From the NCBI GenBank assembly GCA_036562685.1, contig DATCJR010000181.1, forward strand, positions 1-40,701: a stretch of DNA of 40,701 bases. Reading direction: 5' to 3'. A model generated the notes under the pieces. That model searched no databases, was not told the DNA's origin, and saw only the letters and a list, made by a program, of their open reading frames with translations. This document shows positions 1 through 7,578 of this stretch, piece by piece. Position 1 is the stretch's first letter. The number at the start of each line of letters is the position of its first letter. A program made the translations under genes and the position numbers. The DNA is from Clostridia bacterium. Its GTDB lineage: Bacteria > Bacillota > Clostridia > Christensenellales > DUVY01.

Positions 1-1
1 T

Positions 2-1150
2 ATCAAGGGAAATGACGGAAAGTTTTGGCTTTATTATTCTATGACTGGATATTTTGGCGGATCTAGAAGCTGTATTGGTTTGGCTAAAGCCGATAATGTT
101 TTGGGACCTTATAAGCATGACAGTATTATCATAAAATCCCCTGCAGGCTGGGCTACTCCAAACACTATTGACGCCCAAGTAATATTTGAACAAAATGACC
201 GTTCTAAGCAGATGTGGCTTGTTTATGGCTCATTTGGAAAAGGCATTCATATGATAAAACTTGACAGTCAAACGGGAAGAAGACTAGACAATCCTGAATA
301 TACAGGTACATACAATCTGGTAAACGGTGAAGACGCTTATTATGGAATAAGGATTGCCGGAGAAGGCGGCGGAATGGAAGGACCGGTATTGACGTATCAT
401 CCTGATGTAAAAGTGTATAACGAATCCACTGGTAAATATGAAACCAAAAGTTATTATTATCTGTTTACATCATACGGCGATCTTACTTCTACTTATCATA
501 TAAGAACTGCTAGGTCAGAAAGCATTACAGGACCTTATGTCGATGTTACAGGTCAGCAATTAAAATCTAATACTAGTAAGTGGGAGAATAGCACAGGCAA
601 TAAAGTTATGGGCTCTTTCCAATGGAGCGGATATGACGTAGACTTTAACGCTCCTGGACATAATGACCTTTATACTTTGGATAACGGCGTTAACCTTATG
701 GTTTACCATTGCAGAACATATTACTTTGAAAACACTGGCAAGGGATCGGGCAATAACTATCATTATTTATATTTGTCTCAATATGCCTTTAATGAAGACG
801 GACAAATAGTGGTTAACCCTAACCGCTATGCTTATGAATGGTTAAGACCAATCGACAAAAACGAGCTCCTAGATAAAAGCAACGGCAAGTACAAATTGAT
901 TATATTAGATTCTTCTACTACCAATAAAAAATCTGTTGCTGTTACCTTGAATGCTGATGGCACAATTACAGGCAGCAAGACCGGAACATGGGAACATAAA
1001 GGCGAGAATTATATCACGATAAGAATTGACAATGTGGTATATAAAGGCGTGATTATGCCGGCATGGCTGCAGGAAGAAAAAGCGGCAGGACTTACGATTT
1101 CTGCAATGTCTTCTAACGGAATGGCATTGTATATGAATATGGATTTCTAA
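2..1150 (+). CDS. GH43 arabinanase, 5' end cut by window edge
   Basis: The reading frame is open from base 2 to the TAA at 1148-1150, so the start lies outside the window. The first ATG (41) is not the start, because the codons before it (IKGNDGKFWLYYS) match the downstream paralogue (IKGSDGKYWLYYS). It is the C-terminal ~380 residues of a glycoside hydrolase family 43 enzyme, probably an endo-1,5-alpha-L-arabinanase that cuts arabinan. Visible family motifs are NTIDAQV (the Asp that tunes the acid pKa), GMEGPV (general acid Glu) and the late APGHND segment. The catalytic-base region is missing. The last ~90 residues form a small beta-rich domain of the kind found at the C-terminus of family 43 arabinanases. 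Its stop overlaps the next start by one base (TAATG), so the two are translationally linked. Family is clear; exact substrate is inferred. Confidence 0.88.
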   Translation: MKGNDGKFWLYYSMTGYFGGSRSCIGLAKADNVLGPYKHDSIIIKSPAGWATPNTIDAQVIFEQNDRSKQMWLVYGSFGKGIHMIKLDSQTGRRLDNPEYTGTYNLVNGEDAYYGIRIAGEGGGMEGPVLTYHPDVKVYNESTGKYETKSYYYLFTSYGDLTSTYHIRTARSESITGPYVDVTGQQLKSNTSKWENSTGNKVMGSFQWSGYDVDFNAPGHNDLYTLDNGVNLMVYHCRTYYFENTGKGSGNNYHYLYLSQYAFNEDGQIVVNPNRYAYEWLRPIDKNELLDKSNGKYKLIILDSSTTNKKSVAVTLNADGTITGSKTGTWEHKGENYITIRIDNVVYKGVIMPAWLQEEKAAGLTISAMSSNGMALYMNMDF

Positions 1151-2607
1151 TGAAAAAGATATTTTCTCTTATTTTAGCTGTATTGTTGGCATTTACGATT
1201 GGATTGATTGGCGGATGCAATCGTAATATAGACGATACACCAAAAGATACCAAAGACGATATGGAAAAAGAAATGGCTTATCCTGATAATCCACAATTTT
1301 TAGCATTTGACCAATTAATGGGGCAACGAAATTATTTTGAGCAAAAAGAAATGTACGCCCATGATCCTTCTATCTTTCAGGATACAGACGGAACATTTTA
1401 TGTGTTCTCTACTCATGGCAACGGCGATTTTCAAGTTCAAATAAGAAAATCCACAGACCTTATAAACTTTGAAACTTTGCCTTGCGCTATAAGCAATGAC
1501 GAATTGACAGAAGGGAAAAATTATACAGGCCAAACAAACGTAGATGTTTGGGCGCCAGATGTAATAAAAGGTTCAGACGGCAAGTATTGGTTGTATTATT
1601 CGATGTCAACCTTTGGAAGTCAGACATCGTATATCGGACTTGCCAAGGCTGATAAGGTTACTGGGCCATATTACCATGATTCTATGGTAATAACCTCAAA
1701 ACAAGGCGATTCTGGACCTAATTGCATTGATCCAAACATAATAAAAGATCCAAAATCCCAAAAGCTGTATATGGTTTATGGCTCTTTTGCGGGTGGAATA
1801 TATATAAAAGAACTTGATGCTAGTACAGGCAGAGCGTTAGATAATAACTTTGGCGTGCGGCTTGTAGGAAGAAACAATGCATGGATGGCAATAGAAGGAC
1901 CTTATATAGTATATAATCCAAAATTTAAAAATTATTATTTGTTTTTATCCTATGGCAGTTTGTCATCTGATTACAATATACGCGTTGCGCGAAGTTCAAA
2001 AATCGACGGCGAATATGTAGATGCTGACGGCAACAATTTGAGCCTTATGACTGATTTGAGTCAAAATTATGGTACTAAGATTTTGGGTGGATATGCTTTT
2101 ACACAAGACAGTAAAAATGAACTTAAAAACGGCTGGATGGCACCCGGACATAATTCTGTGATTAATACTTCTAAAGGGTGGTTTTTGGTTCATCATGTAC
2201 GCACATATCGATATGGTGAAGGACCTTTTATGATGCAGGTCAGAAAAATGGTGTTTAACGAAGACGGCTGGCCTGTGGTGTCGCCCTTTAGATATGCTGG
2301 AGAATTAAGCAACACATATACATCAGAAAAAATCGCAGGACAATATCAATTTATTTTTCAAGGCAAGGACACATCAAGTATCGCAAAAACAGCAGTTTTG
2401 GTAAACCTTGAAAAAGACGGACATGTGTCTAGTGATGAATTTAGCGGTCGATACAGCGTAGCTAAAGACGGTAAAATGACTATGTATATAGGCGATATAG
2501 TATATAAGGGCTTTATACAAGCGACATGGGATAATGACGCAAATCAAAAAACACTTGCAATTTCTTTGCTGGGCGCAGGAGAAAGCGTTATTGCAAGGCG
2601 TATATAA
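1150..2607 (+). CDS. GH43 endo-arabinanase, secreted lipoprotein
   Basis: 485 residues. The N-terminus (MKKIFSLILAVLLAFTIG) is a lipoprotein signal peptide ending at a lipobox-like IGGC, so Cys23 would be lipid-anchored and the enzyme would sit outside the membrane. The five-bladed propeller triad of GH43 is visible: base Asp72 in AHDPSIF, pKa-tuning Asp194 in CIDPNI, and acid Glu249 in IEGPY. APGHNS near residue 335 is another family motif. The last ~90 residues (from about YTSEKIAGQY) form the GH43 C-terminal beta domain. It is a diverged paralogue of the upstream gene, which argues for a local duplication. With the intracellular GH51 enzyme downstream it makes an arabinan-use cluster; transporter and regulator genes are not in view. 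Whether it acts in endo or exo mode cannot be told from sequence alone. Confidence 0.93.
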   Translation: MKKIFSLILAVLLAFTIGLIGGCNRNIDDTPKDTKDDMEKEMAYPDNPQFLAFDQLMGQRNYFEQKEMYAHDPSIFQDTDGTFYVFSTHGNGDFQVQIRKSTDLINFETLPCAISNDELTEGKNYTGQTNVDVWAPDVIKGSDGKYWLYYSMSTFGSQTSYIGLAKADKVTGPYYHDSMVITSKQGDSGPNCIDPNIIKDPKSQKLYMVYGSFAGGIYIKELDASTGRALDNNFGVRLVGRNNAWMAIEGPYIVYNPKFKNYYLFLSYGSLSSDYNIRVARSSKIDGEYVDADGNNLSLMTDLSQNYGTKILGGYAFTQDSKNELKNGWMAPGHNSVINTSKGWFLVHHVRTYRYGEGPFMMQVRKMVFNEDGWPVVSPFRYAGELSNTYTSEKIAGQYQFIFQGKDTSSIAKTAVLVNLEKDGHVSSDEFSGRYSVAKDGKMTMYIGDIVYKGFIQATWDNDANQKTLAISLLGAGESVIARRI

Positions 2608-2648
2608 TAAAAAACAAAATTAAAACTAAAAAACAGGAGCAAGATATC

Positions 2649-4136
2649 ATGAAAAAAGCAAAAATATTTGCAGATAAGAATATGCAAATCGGCAAAGTCG
2701 AGCCTGAAATGTTTGGTTCGTTTATAGAGCATCTTGGAAGGGCGGTTTATGAAGGTATTTATGAGCCAGGTCATTATGCGGCTGATGAAAATGGATTTAG
2801 AACAGACGTAATAAAATTGATAAAAGAATTAGGTGTTCCTGTCGTAAGATACCCAGGTGGCAATTTTGTCAGCGGATATAATTGGAAAGACGGTATAGGT
2901 CCCAAAGAAAACAGACCGCGCCGCCTTGACTATGCTTGGAAATCCACCGAGACCAATCAGTTTGGTACAGACGAATTTATGAAGTGGTGCAAAAAAACAG
3001 AGATTCAGCCTATGATGGCGGTGAACTTAGGTACAGGCACTCCTCAGGACGCAGGCTATCTTGTAGAATATTGCAACCATCCAGGCAATACATATTACAG
3101 CGAATTGAGAAAACAAAACGGAAGCGAAAAGCCTTATGATGTAAAGTATTGGTGTCTAGGCAATGAAATGGACGGACCTTGGCAGATATGTCATCTAGAC
3201 GCAGTTGACTATTCCAAAAAAGCGCTTGAAACGGCTAAAATTATGAAATGGGTGGATGACAGAGTTAAGCTTGTCGCCTGCGGAAGTTCAAGCGTAGATC
3301 TTGCAAGTTATCCGGATTGGGATAGAGTAGTTTTGGAAAACCTTTATGACCATGCAGACTATCTATCTATACATCAATATTATTGGAACCAAGGCGTAGA
3401 TAATGATTTTTATGCTAGTTATCAGCGCATGGATGATTTTATAAAGACAGCTATTGCAACCTGCGACTTTGTAAAAGCAAAAAAGCGTTCCCAAAAGACG
3501 ATTTACTTGAGCTTTGACGAATGGAATGTATGGTACTTAACTCAAACCAAACTGGAAAACTGGACAGAAGCCCCGCATATCTTGGAAGATGTATATACCT
3601 TGCAGGATGCTATAGTGTTTGGCGGACTTATGAATACGCTTTTGAATAACTGCCATAGAGTAAAAATGGCATGTCTTGCGCAGCTTGTCAATGTCATTGC
3701 ACCTATAGCAACCCAAAAAGGCAAGGAAGCAATCAAGCAGACGACATTCTATCCTTTCAAATATGTAAGCCAGTATGGACGCGGCAATGCGCTTATGACT
3801 ATAAGCGAATGCGATAAACTTGATTCAAAACATGGCGAATTTAAGACTTTAAGCCAATCCATAATATATGACGAAAAGAATAACAGCATTGCGATATTCA
3901 TTTCTAATTACAGCGAGGATACAACTCAGGCTGAAATAGAGTTAAGGTCGTTTGGGGATTTGGAAGTTTTGGAACATGTTGTTTTAAATGGTACAGATCT
4001 AAAAGCTGTCAATGACTTTAACAATCCTAATAGAATTACGCCTAAGAATGTTGAAACAGGCAATATAAAAGACAGCAAGCTCGCTGTTCAACTGCCACCC
4101 CTTTCATGGAATATGATAAGAATCAAAATAAAATAA
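2649..4136 (+). CDS. abfA: Alpha-L-arabinofuranosidase, GH51
   Basis: 495 residues, the usual length for family 51. The enzyme removes terminal alpha-L-arabinofuranosyl units from arabino-oligosaccharides. It has no signal peptide, so it acts in the cytoplasm on imported oligomers. The acid/base Glu173 lies in CLGNEMDGPWQ and the nucleophile Glu291 in SFDEWNVWY, both in a retaining TIM barrel. MFGSFIEHLGRAVYEGIYEPG at the N-terminus is the family's substrate-binding signature. A beta domain follows the barrel and ends in LPPLSWNMIRIK. An AGGAG site stands 7 bases before the ATG. The 41-bp gap to the GH43 gene holds no terminator, so the three genes are probably one transcript ending at the hairpin at 4171. 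Confidence 0.95.
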   Translation: MKKAKIFADKNMQIGKVEPEMFGSFIEHLGRAVYEGIYEPGHYAADENGFRTDVIKLIKELGVPVVRYPGGNFVSGYNWKDGIGPKENRPRRLDYAWKSTETNQFGTDEFMKWCKKTEIQPMMAVNLGTGTPQDAGYLVEYCNHPGNTYYSELRKQNGSEKPYDVKYWCLGNEMDGPWQICHLDAVDYSKKALETAKIMKWVDDRVKLVACGSSSVDLASYPDWDRVVLENLYDHADYLSIHQYYWNQGVDNDFYASYQRMDDFIKTAIATCDFVKAKKRSQKTIYLSFDEWNVWYLTQTKLENWTEAPHILEDVYTLQDAIVFGGLMNTLLNNCHRVKMACLAQLVNVIAPIATQKGKEAIKQTTFYPFKYVSQYGRGNALMTISECDKLDSKHGEFKTLSQSIIYDEKNNSIAIFISNYSEDTTQAEIELRSFGDLEVLEHVVLNGTDLKAVNDFNNPNRITPKNVETGNIKDSKLAVQLPPLSWNMIRIKIK

Positions 4137-4170
4137 TAAATAACCCTCTTATTTCCTCATCGAACGCGTA

Positions 4171-4203
4171 AAAAAAGCATTGAAGTTTTTCAATGCTTTT
4201 TTA
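4171..4203 (+). terminator. Terminator of the arabinan cluster
   Basis: AAAAAAGCATTGAA pairs with TTCAATGCTTTTTT around a 4-base loop (GTTT), and the 3' arm runs into a U tract. It is 34 bases after the arabinofuranosidase stop. The A-rich 5' arm makes it symmetric, so it could work in both directions. Confidence 0.88.
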
Positions 4204-4340
4204 ACTTTTTTTATTCCTTGATAGCAATTAACCAAAAACCTCAAAAAAAGGCAAAAATATCTAAGATAATAAAAGTCTATTAATCTTCAAAAAAGTTTAA
4301 TTTGAATTTTACTTGCATAAACTATTGCAAGAGGTTTTTT

Positions 4341-5093
4341 ATGTGGGAAATAAGCATCAGCATTGATTCAAAGAAAGCGGCTTGCATAGACAATCTTATG
4401 CGCGATATAAGTCCTTATGTTAAAAAAGCCGGTGGAGTAATGGCTCGCGGCAGAACATTGACGAGGGATTATCTGTCCTTAGCTTGTGAAGACTGCAACC
4501 AAAAGCTAATAACGGATGCTTTGCATGACATAATTTCAGATATAATCATAACTGATTTTAAGCTAGAATACCTGCTGGAAAATTCGCGCCTGCCTATTAC
4601 TAACCGCATCAGCTATAATGCTTTTATTAAGGCGCTTGTGGAATTTGACAGAGAATTTGACAGGGAGATGGTGATAAAAAAACTATTTTTCAAAAAAGAA
4701 CTTATGCTAGACGGCTTTTATCATTTCCGTCTAAAAGAACTCAGAAGCCGCTGGCAAGAAATCTGCGACCTAGCCAATAACAATTCTATATATCTATCAT
4801 ATCATGAAACATTTCTGGAATTATTAAAGTTTTTGGTTAACACTATCAATTCAAAACTCGAAGAAGTACATATTTTTGATGAAAACGGCAAATATGTTTT
4901 TTATGATAAAGACATGAACAGATTGAAAAATGAAGAATTTCATTTAGACGAAGAAATAAACAGCGATACATTAATTCCATCGCTTATCAATCTTTCACCC
5001 CAAAAGATTGTATTTTATAGCATAGACAAACTGCCTGTTGTAATAGTAAATATGATAAGCAGTATTTTTGAAAACAGGATTGAAGTTAGATAA
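4341..5093 (+). CDS. ytxC: YtxC-like protein, sporulation-associated family
   Basis: 250 residues from the ATG at 4341, which has AAGAGG 6 bases upstream. An earlier in-frame ATG at 4302 would add 13 residues (MNFTCINYCKRFF) that look unlike a conserved N-terminus and lack a binding site. The protein is soluble, mixed alpha/beta and charged, with a paired ITNRISYNAFIKALVEFDREF helix region and HETFLELLKFLVNTINSK near the C-terminal third. I assign it to the YtxC family from overall pattern and from position: in Bacillus ytxC also lies directly upstream of thrS. The family is called sporulation-related but its biochemical role is unknown. It is not proof that this organism sporulates. A terminator follows immediately and thrS has its own promoter. 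Confidence 0.7.
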   Translation: MWEISISIDSKKAACIDNLMRDISPYVKKAGGVMARGRTLTRDYLSLACEDCNQKLITDALHDIISDIIITDFKLEYLLENSRLPITNRISYNAFIKALVEFDREFDREMVIKKLFFKKELMLDGFYHFRLKELRSRWQEICDLANNNSIYLSYHETFLELLKFLVNTINSKLEEVHIFDENGKYVFYDKDMNRLKNEEFHLDEEINSDTLIPSLINLSPQKIVFYSIDKLPVVIVNMISSIFENRIEVR

Positions 5094-5098
5094 ACATC

Positions 5099-5124
5099 GC
5101 CGTTTTTAAAAAACGGCTTTTTTT
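5099..5124 (+). terminator. Terminator after ytxC-like gene
   Basis: GCCGTTTTT and AAAAACGGC form a near-perfect palindrome followed by seven T, starting 6 bases after the stop codon. Confidence 0.85.
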
Positions 5125-5163
5125 ATATCTTGTAGAAGTAAAACAGTGTTTGTGCATATTTCA

Positions 5164-5192
5164 TTGACTGTCCAAATTTTTGGGTATATAAT
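5164..5192 (+). promoter_or_regulatory. Vegetative promoter of thrS
   Basis: TTGACT (5164-5169), a 17-bp spacer and TATAAT (5187-5192) make a near-consensus housekeeping promoter. Transcription would start near 5199, leaving a ~50-base leader. That is too short for a T-box, so threonine control of this gene by a T-box is unlikely. Confidence 0.8.
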
Positions 5193-5249
5193 CAAATAAA
5201 TAATTTTTAAAAGATAATTAATTTATTGATATATTGGAGAAAAATTATT

Positions 5250-6992
5250 ATGGAATTAGAGATTTTAAGACACAGTGCATCACATTTGCTGGCGCATGCT
5301 ATTAAGCGTTTGTATCCCGATACTTTGTTTGCTATCGGCCCTACAACTAAGACAGGCTTTTATTATGATTTCGAATTTTCCACGCCCATAACAATGGCGG
5401 ATTTTGATAAGATAGAACAAGAAATGACTAAAATCGCTAAGGAAAATCTTAAGATTGAGAGATTTGAATTGCCGCGTGATGAGGCAATTAAACTTATGCA
5501 AGAACAAAATCAGCCTTACAAAGTTGAACTTATCAATGATTTGCCTGAAGGTGAAGTTATAAGTTTTTATCGTCAAGGCGATTTCGTTGACCTTTGCCGC
5601 GGTCCTCATGTCAATTACACTTCTAAAATCAAGCATTTCAAACTTTTGTCTTTGACCGGCGCTTATTGGCGCGGCAGCGAAAAGAACAAAATGCTTACCC
5701 GTATTTACGGTACAGCTTTTGCTACTCGTGAAGAATTGGATGCATATATCAACGCTTTGGAAGAAGCAAAAAAGCGCGACCATAACAAGCTGGGCAGAGA
5801 GCTTGGAATATTTATGACTGAAGAAAATATAGGTCAAGGTTTGCCTTTGTTTATGCCTAAAGGCGCTAAGATAATGCAAAAACTTATGAGATGGGTAGAA
5901 GACGAAGAAGAACGCAGAGGCTATGTCTTGACTCGTACGCCTTATATGGCAAAAAGCAATCTATATAAGATAAGCGGACACTGGGATCATTATCTAGATG
6001 GAATGTTTGTCTTAGGGGAAGAAGATGTGGATGATGGTCTAAAGGCGCTTCGTCCTATGACCTGTCCTTTCCAATATATGATTTATAAAAACGGCGTAAA
6101 AAGCTATAGAGATTTGCCTATTCGCTATGCCGAAACATCTACTTTGTTTAGAAACGAAAACAGCGGCGAAATGCATGGCTTGATAAGAGTTCGTCAGTTT
6201 ACCTTAAGCGATGGTCATATTATTTGCAGACCAGACCAGATAAAAGACGAATTTAAAAATGCATTAGAATTATCTTATTATTTGCTTGATACTTTGGGCT
6301 TAAGAGAAGATATAACCTTCAGATTCTCTAAATGGGATCCCAATAATAAAGAAAAATATATTGATGATCCTGAAAGATGGGAAGAAACACAAAATCTTAT
6401 GAAAGAGATTTTGGACGGACTCAATATAGATTATGTTGAAGGCATAGGAGAAGCAGCTTTCTATGGTCCTAAGCTTGATTTCCAGATCAAGAATGTTTAC
6501 GGAAAAGAAGATACTTTGATCACTATCCAGATTGACTTTGCCCTTGCAGAAAGATTTGGAATGGAATACACTGATGCTGACGGAACCAAAAAGCATCCAT
6601 ATATATTACACAGAAGTTCAATAGGCTGCTATGAAAGAACGCTTGCTTTATTGATTGAAAAATATGCAGGTGCTTTCCCGACCTGGCTTGCGCCTGTTCA
6701 AGTTGTGGTTATGTCTTTGACTGACCGTACAATACCCGAAGTTCAACAGGTTGCAGACGAGTTGACCAAAGCAGGCATATCTGTTCAAAAAGATATCAGA
6801 GCAGAAAAGATCGGCTACAAGATAAGAGAAGCGCAAGTTAATAAAGTTCCGTATATGCTGATTATCGGCGATAAGGATAAAGAAGCCGGTGTTGTAAGCG
6901 TAAGAAGCAGAAAAGACGGCGATATAGGACAATTTAAGTTAGAAGACTTTATCAAGAAGATTAGAGAAGAAATAGACACTAAGAGCAGATAA
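5250..6992 (+). CDS. thrS: Threonyl-tRNA synthetase without TGS domain
   Basis: 580 residues from the ATG at 5250, with TTGGAGA about 9 bases upstream. The ATT at 5226 is in frame but has no binding site. The enzyme charges tRNA-Thr. The editing domain is first: H8xxxH12 in HSASHLLAH and C116 in DLCRGPH, the residues that hydrolyse Ser-tRNA-Thr. The class II core follows, with zinc ligands Cys272 (MTCPF), His323 (SDGHI) and His454 (LHRSS). The anticodon-binding domain begins near TWLAPVQVVV. Typical bacterial ThrRS is ~640 residues because of an N-terminal TGS domain of ~60 residues, which is absent here. The 125 bases upstream hold the ytxC terminator and a strong promoter, so no TGS segment was overlooked. 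All catalytic and editing residues are intact. Confidence 0.97.
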   Translation: MELEILRHSASHLLAHAIKRLYPDTLFAIGPTTKTGFYYDFEFSTPITMADFDKIEQEMTKIAKENLKIERFELPRDEAIKLMQEQNQPYKVELINDLPEGEVISFYRQGDFVDLCRGPHVNYTSKIKHFKLLSLTGAYWRGSEKNKMLTRIYGTAFATREELDAYINALEEAKKRDHNKLGRELGIFMTEENIGQGLPLFMPKGAKIMQKLMRWVEDEEERRGYVLTRTPYMAKSNLYKISGHWDHYLDGMFVLGEEDVDDGLKALRPMTCPFQYMIYKNGVKSYRDLPIRYAETSTLFRNENSGEMHGLIRVRQFTLSDGHIICRPDQIKDEFKNALELSYYLLDTLGLREDITFRFSKWDPNNKEKYIDDPERWEETQNLMKEILDGLNIDYVEGIGEAAFYGPKLDFQIKNVYGKEDTLITIQIDFALAERFGMEYTDADGTKKHPYILHRSSIGCYERTLALLIEKYAGAFPTWLAPVQVVVMSLTDRTIPEVQQVADELTKAGISVQKDIRAEKIGYKIREAQVNKVPYMLIIGDKDKEAGVVSVRSRKDGDIGQFKLEDFIKKIREEIDTKSR

Positions 6993-7005
6993 AATATTAG
7001 ATATT

Positions 7006-7039
7006 AAAAAAACGGCATTGTTTTAAATGCCGTTTTTTT
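7006..7039 (+). terminator. Terminator of thrS
   Basis: AACGGCATT pairs with AATGCCGTT, flanked by an A run and a seven-T tail, 13 bases after the thrS stop. Confidence 0.88.
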
Positions 7040-7075
7040 ATATTCAAAATTTAAATTATCTTAATTAATTTATAT

Positions 7076-7110
7076 AAAAAAAGGGCTGTTTTAAAAACAG
7101 CCCTTTTTTT
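7076..7110 (-). terminator. Symmetric terminator, serves the reverse-strand micro-gene
   Basis: AAGGGCTGTTTT and AAAACAGCCCTT form a long perfect stem with A and T tracts on both sides, so it can stop transcription on either strand. It lies 31 bases beyond the stop of the reverse-strand micro-gene and backs up the thrS terminator on the other strand. Confidence 0.82.
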
Positions 7111-7140
7111 GGTTTTAAAATATTACGGAAATAACTTATG

Positions 7141-7215
7141 TTATTTCTTTACGGGTTTAGCAGGTTTTTCGGGCTTAGAAGGAGCTGAAGTCGGCTTCTT
7201 TGTTGTGTCTGCCAT
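7141..7215 (-). CDS. Lys/Pro-rich 24-residue micro-protein
   Basis: The reverse strand from the ATG at 7215 to the TAA at 7141 encodes 24 residues: MADTTKKPTSAPSKP followed by EKPAKPVKK. Seven residues are Lys and five are Pro, with no aromatic residue, Cys or membrane segment, so the peptide is basic and almost surely disordered. The case for a real gene is the signals. AAGGAGG lies 9 bases before the ATG. TTGACT, 16 bp, TATAAT lies 38-65 bases before the ATG. A perfect hairpin terminator lies 31 bases after the stop. It resembles the Lys/Pro/Ala-rich tails of nucleic-acid-binding proteins, but that is a composition match only. I do not recognise a named family. It is transcribed away from infC. 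Confidence 0.68.
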   Translation of the reverse strand: MADTTKKPTSAPSKPEKPAKPVKK

Positions 7216-7252
7216 AATTTACTTACCTCCTTGATTTTTTAAAATCGACTTC

Positions 7253-7280
7253 ATTATACTACTTGCAATATCAAAGTCAA
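7253..7280 (-). promoter_or_regulatory. Promoter of the Lys/Pro micro-gene
   Basis: Read on the reverse strand: TTGACT (7280-7275), a 16-bp spacer, and a perfect TATAAT (7258-7253). The expected start of transcription is near 7246, giving a leader of ~30 bases that carries the AAGGAGG site. Confidence 0.75.
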
Positions 7281-7324
7281 TAATTATATTGGTGTAAAAT
7301 TTTTTGGTATATCTTAAAAATCAA

Positions 7325-7353
7325 TGAACAAAATTGATAAAAAGGTATATAAT
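7325..7353 (+). promoter_or_regulatory. Possible upstream promoter for the infC operon
   Basis: TGAACA (7325-7330), 17 bp, TATAAT (7348-7353). The -10 is perfect but the -35 matches only four of six. It would give a longer leader than the promoter at 7413. Confidence 0.45.
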
Positions 7354-7412
7354 TAAATGGGTTGCTATGTTTGCAAACTGTAATATTTAATAAATAATAT
7401 TGATAAAAACCA

Positions 7413-7441
7413 TTGACAAAACAAACGCTATAATATAAAAT
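7413..7441 (+). promoter_or_regulatory. Main promoter of infC-rpmI-rplT
   Basis: TTGACA (7413-7418), 17 bp, TAAAAT (7436-7441). The -35 is consensus and the -10 is one base off. Transcription would begin near 7448, at the 5' edge of the structured leader. Confidence 0.7.
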
Positions 7442-7444
7442 AAT

Positions 7445-7562
7445 TCAAGTAAAGCAGAAGTTATCTCTTCTCACCGGTTGGGATTCCCAAACCGAGTCAA
7501 TATAAAGAATAATTTATATTTGATTTTTGAGAGCAGGTAATTTTTGCCTGCTAATTTTTTTA
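7445..7562 (+). promoter_or_regulatory. Ribosomal protein L20 leader (autoregulatory RNA)
   Basis: The region between the promoter and infC has the layout of the Firmicutes L20 leader. It has an apical hairpin from CACCGGTTGGG and CCCAAACCGAG (about 7470-7496), an AT-rich connecting section, and a terminator hairpin at 7532-7561. In the known system L20 binds a leader fold that mimics its 23S rRNA site and favours premature termination, so excess L20 shuts down the operon. Position directly upstream of infC-rpmI-rplT supports this strongly. The match to the family is by eye, without a covariance model. Confidence 0.72.
7532..7561 (+). terminator. Attenuator terminator in the L20 leader
   Basis: AGCAGG and CCTGCT pair around a 9-base loop and are followed by AATTTTTTT, all upstream of infC. 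It ends 6 bases before the GGAGG of infC, so it decides whether the operon is read. Confidence 0.8.
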
Positions 7563-7578
7563 TTTTTGGAGGTCGGTT

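Noticed and set aside
2936-3139. 67-residue forward frame inside the arabinofuranosidase gene
   Set aside because: Out-of-frame shadow of a well-supported gene.
5199-5249. T-box leader before thrS
   Set aside because: The promoter at 5164-5192 leaves only ~50 bases, with no stem I, T-box sequence or antiterminator.
5280-5879. 199-residue open frame on the reverse strand inside thrS
   Set aside because: It lies wholly within a clear ThrRS gene, has no binding site or promoter, and its composition is that of a shadow frame.
7413-7434. TTGACA paired with the TATAAT at 7429 as the infC promoter
   Set aside because: The spacer would be 10 bp, too short; TAAAAT at 7436 gives 17 bp.
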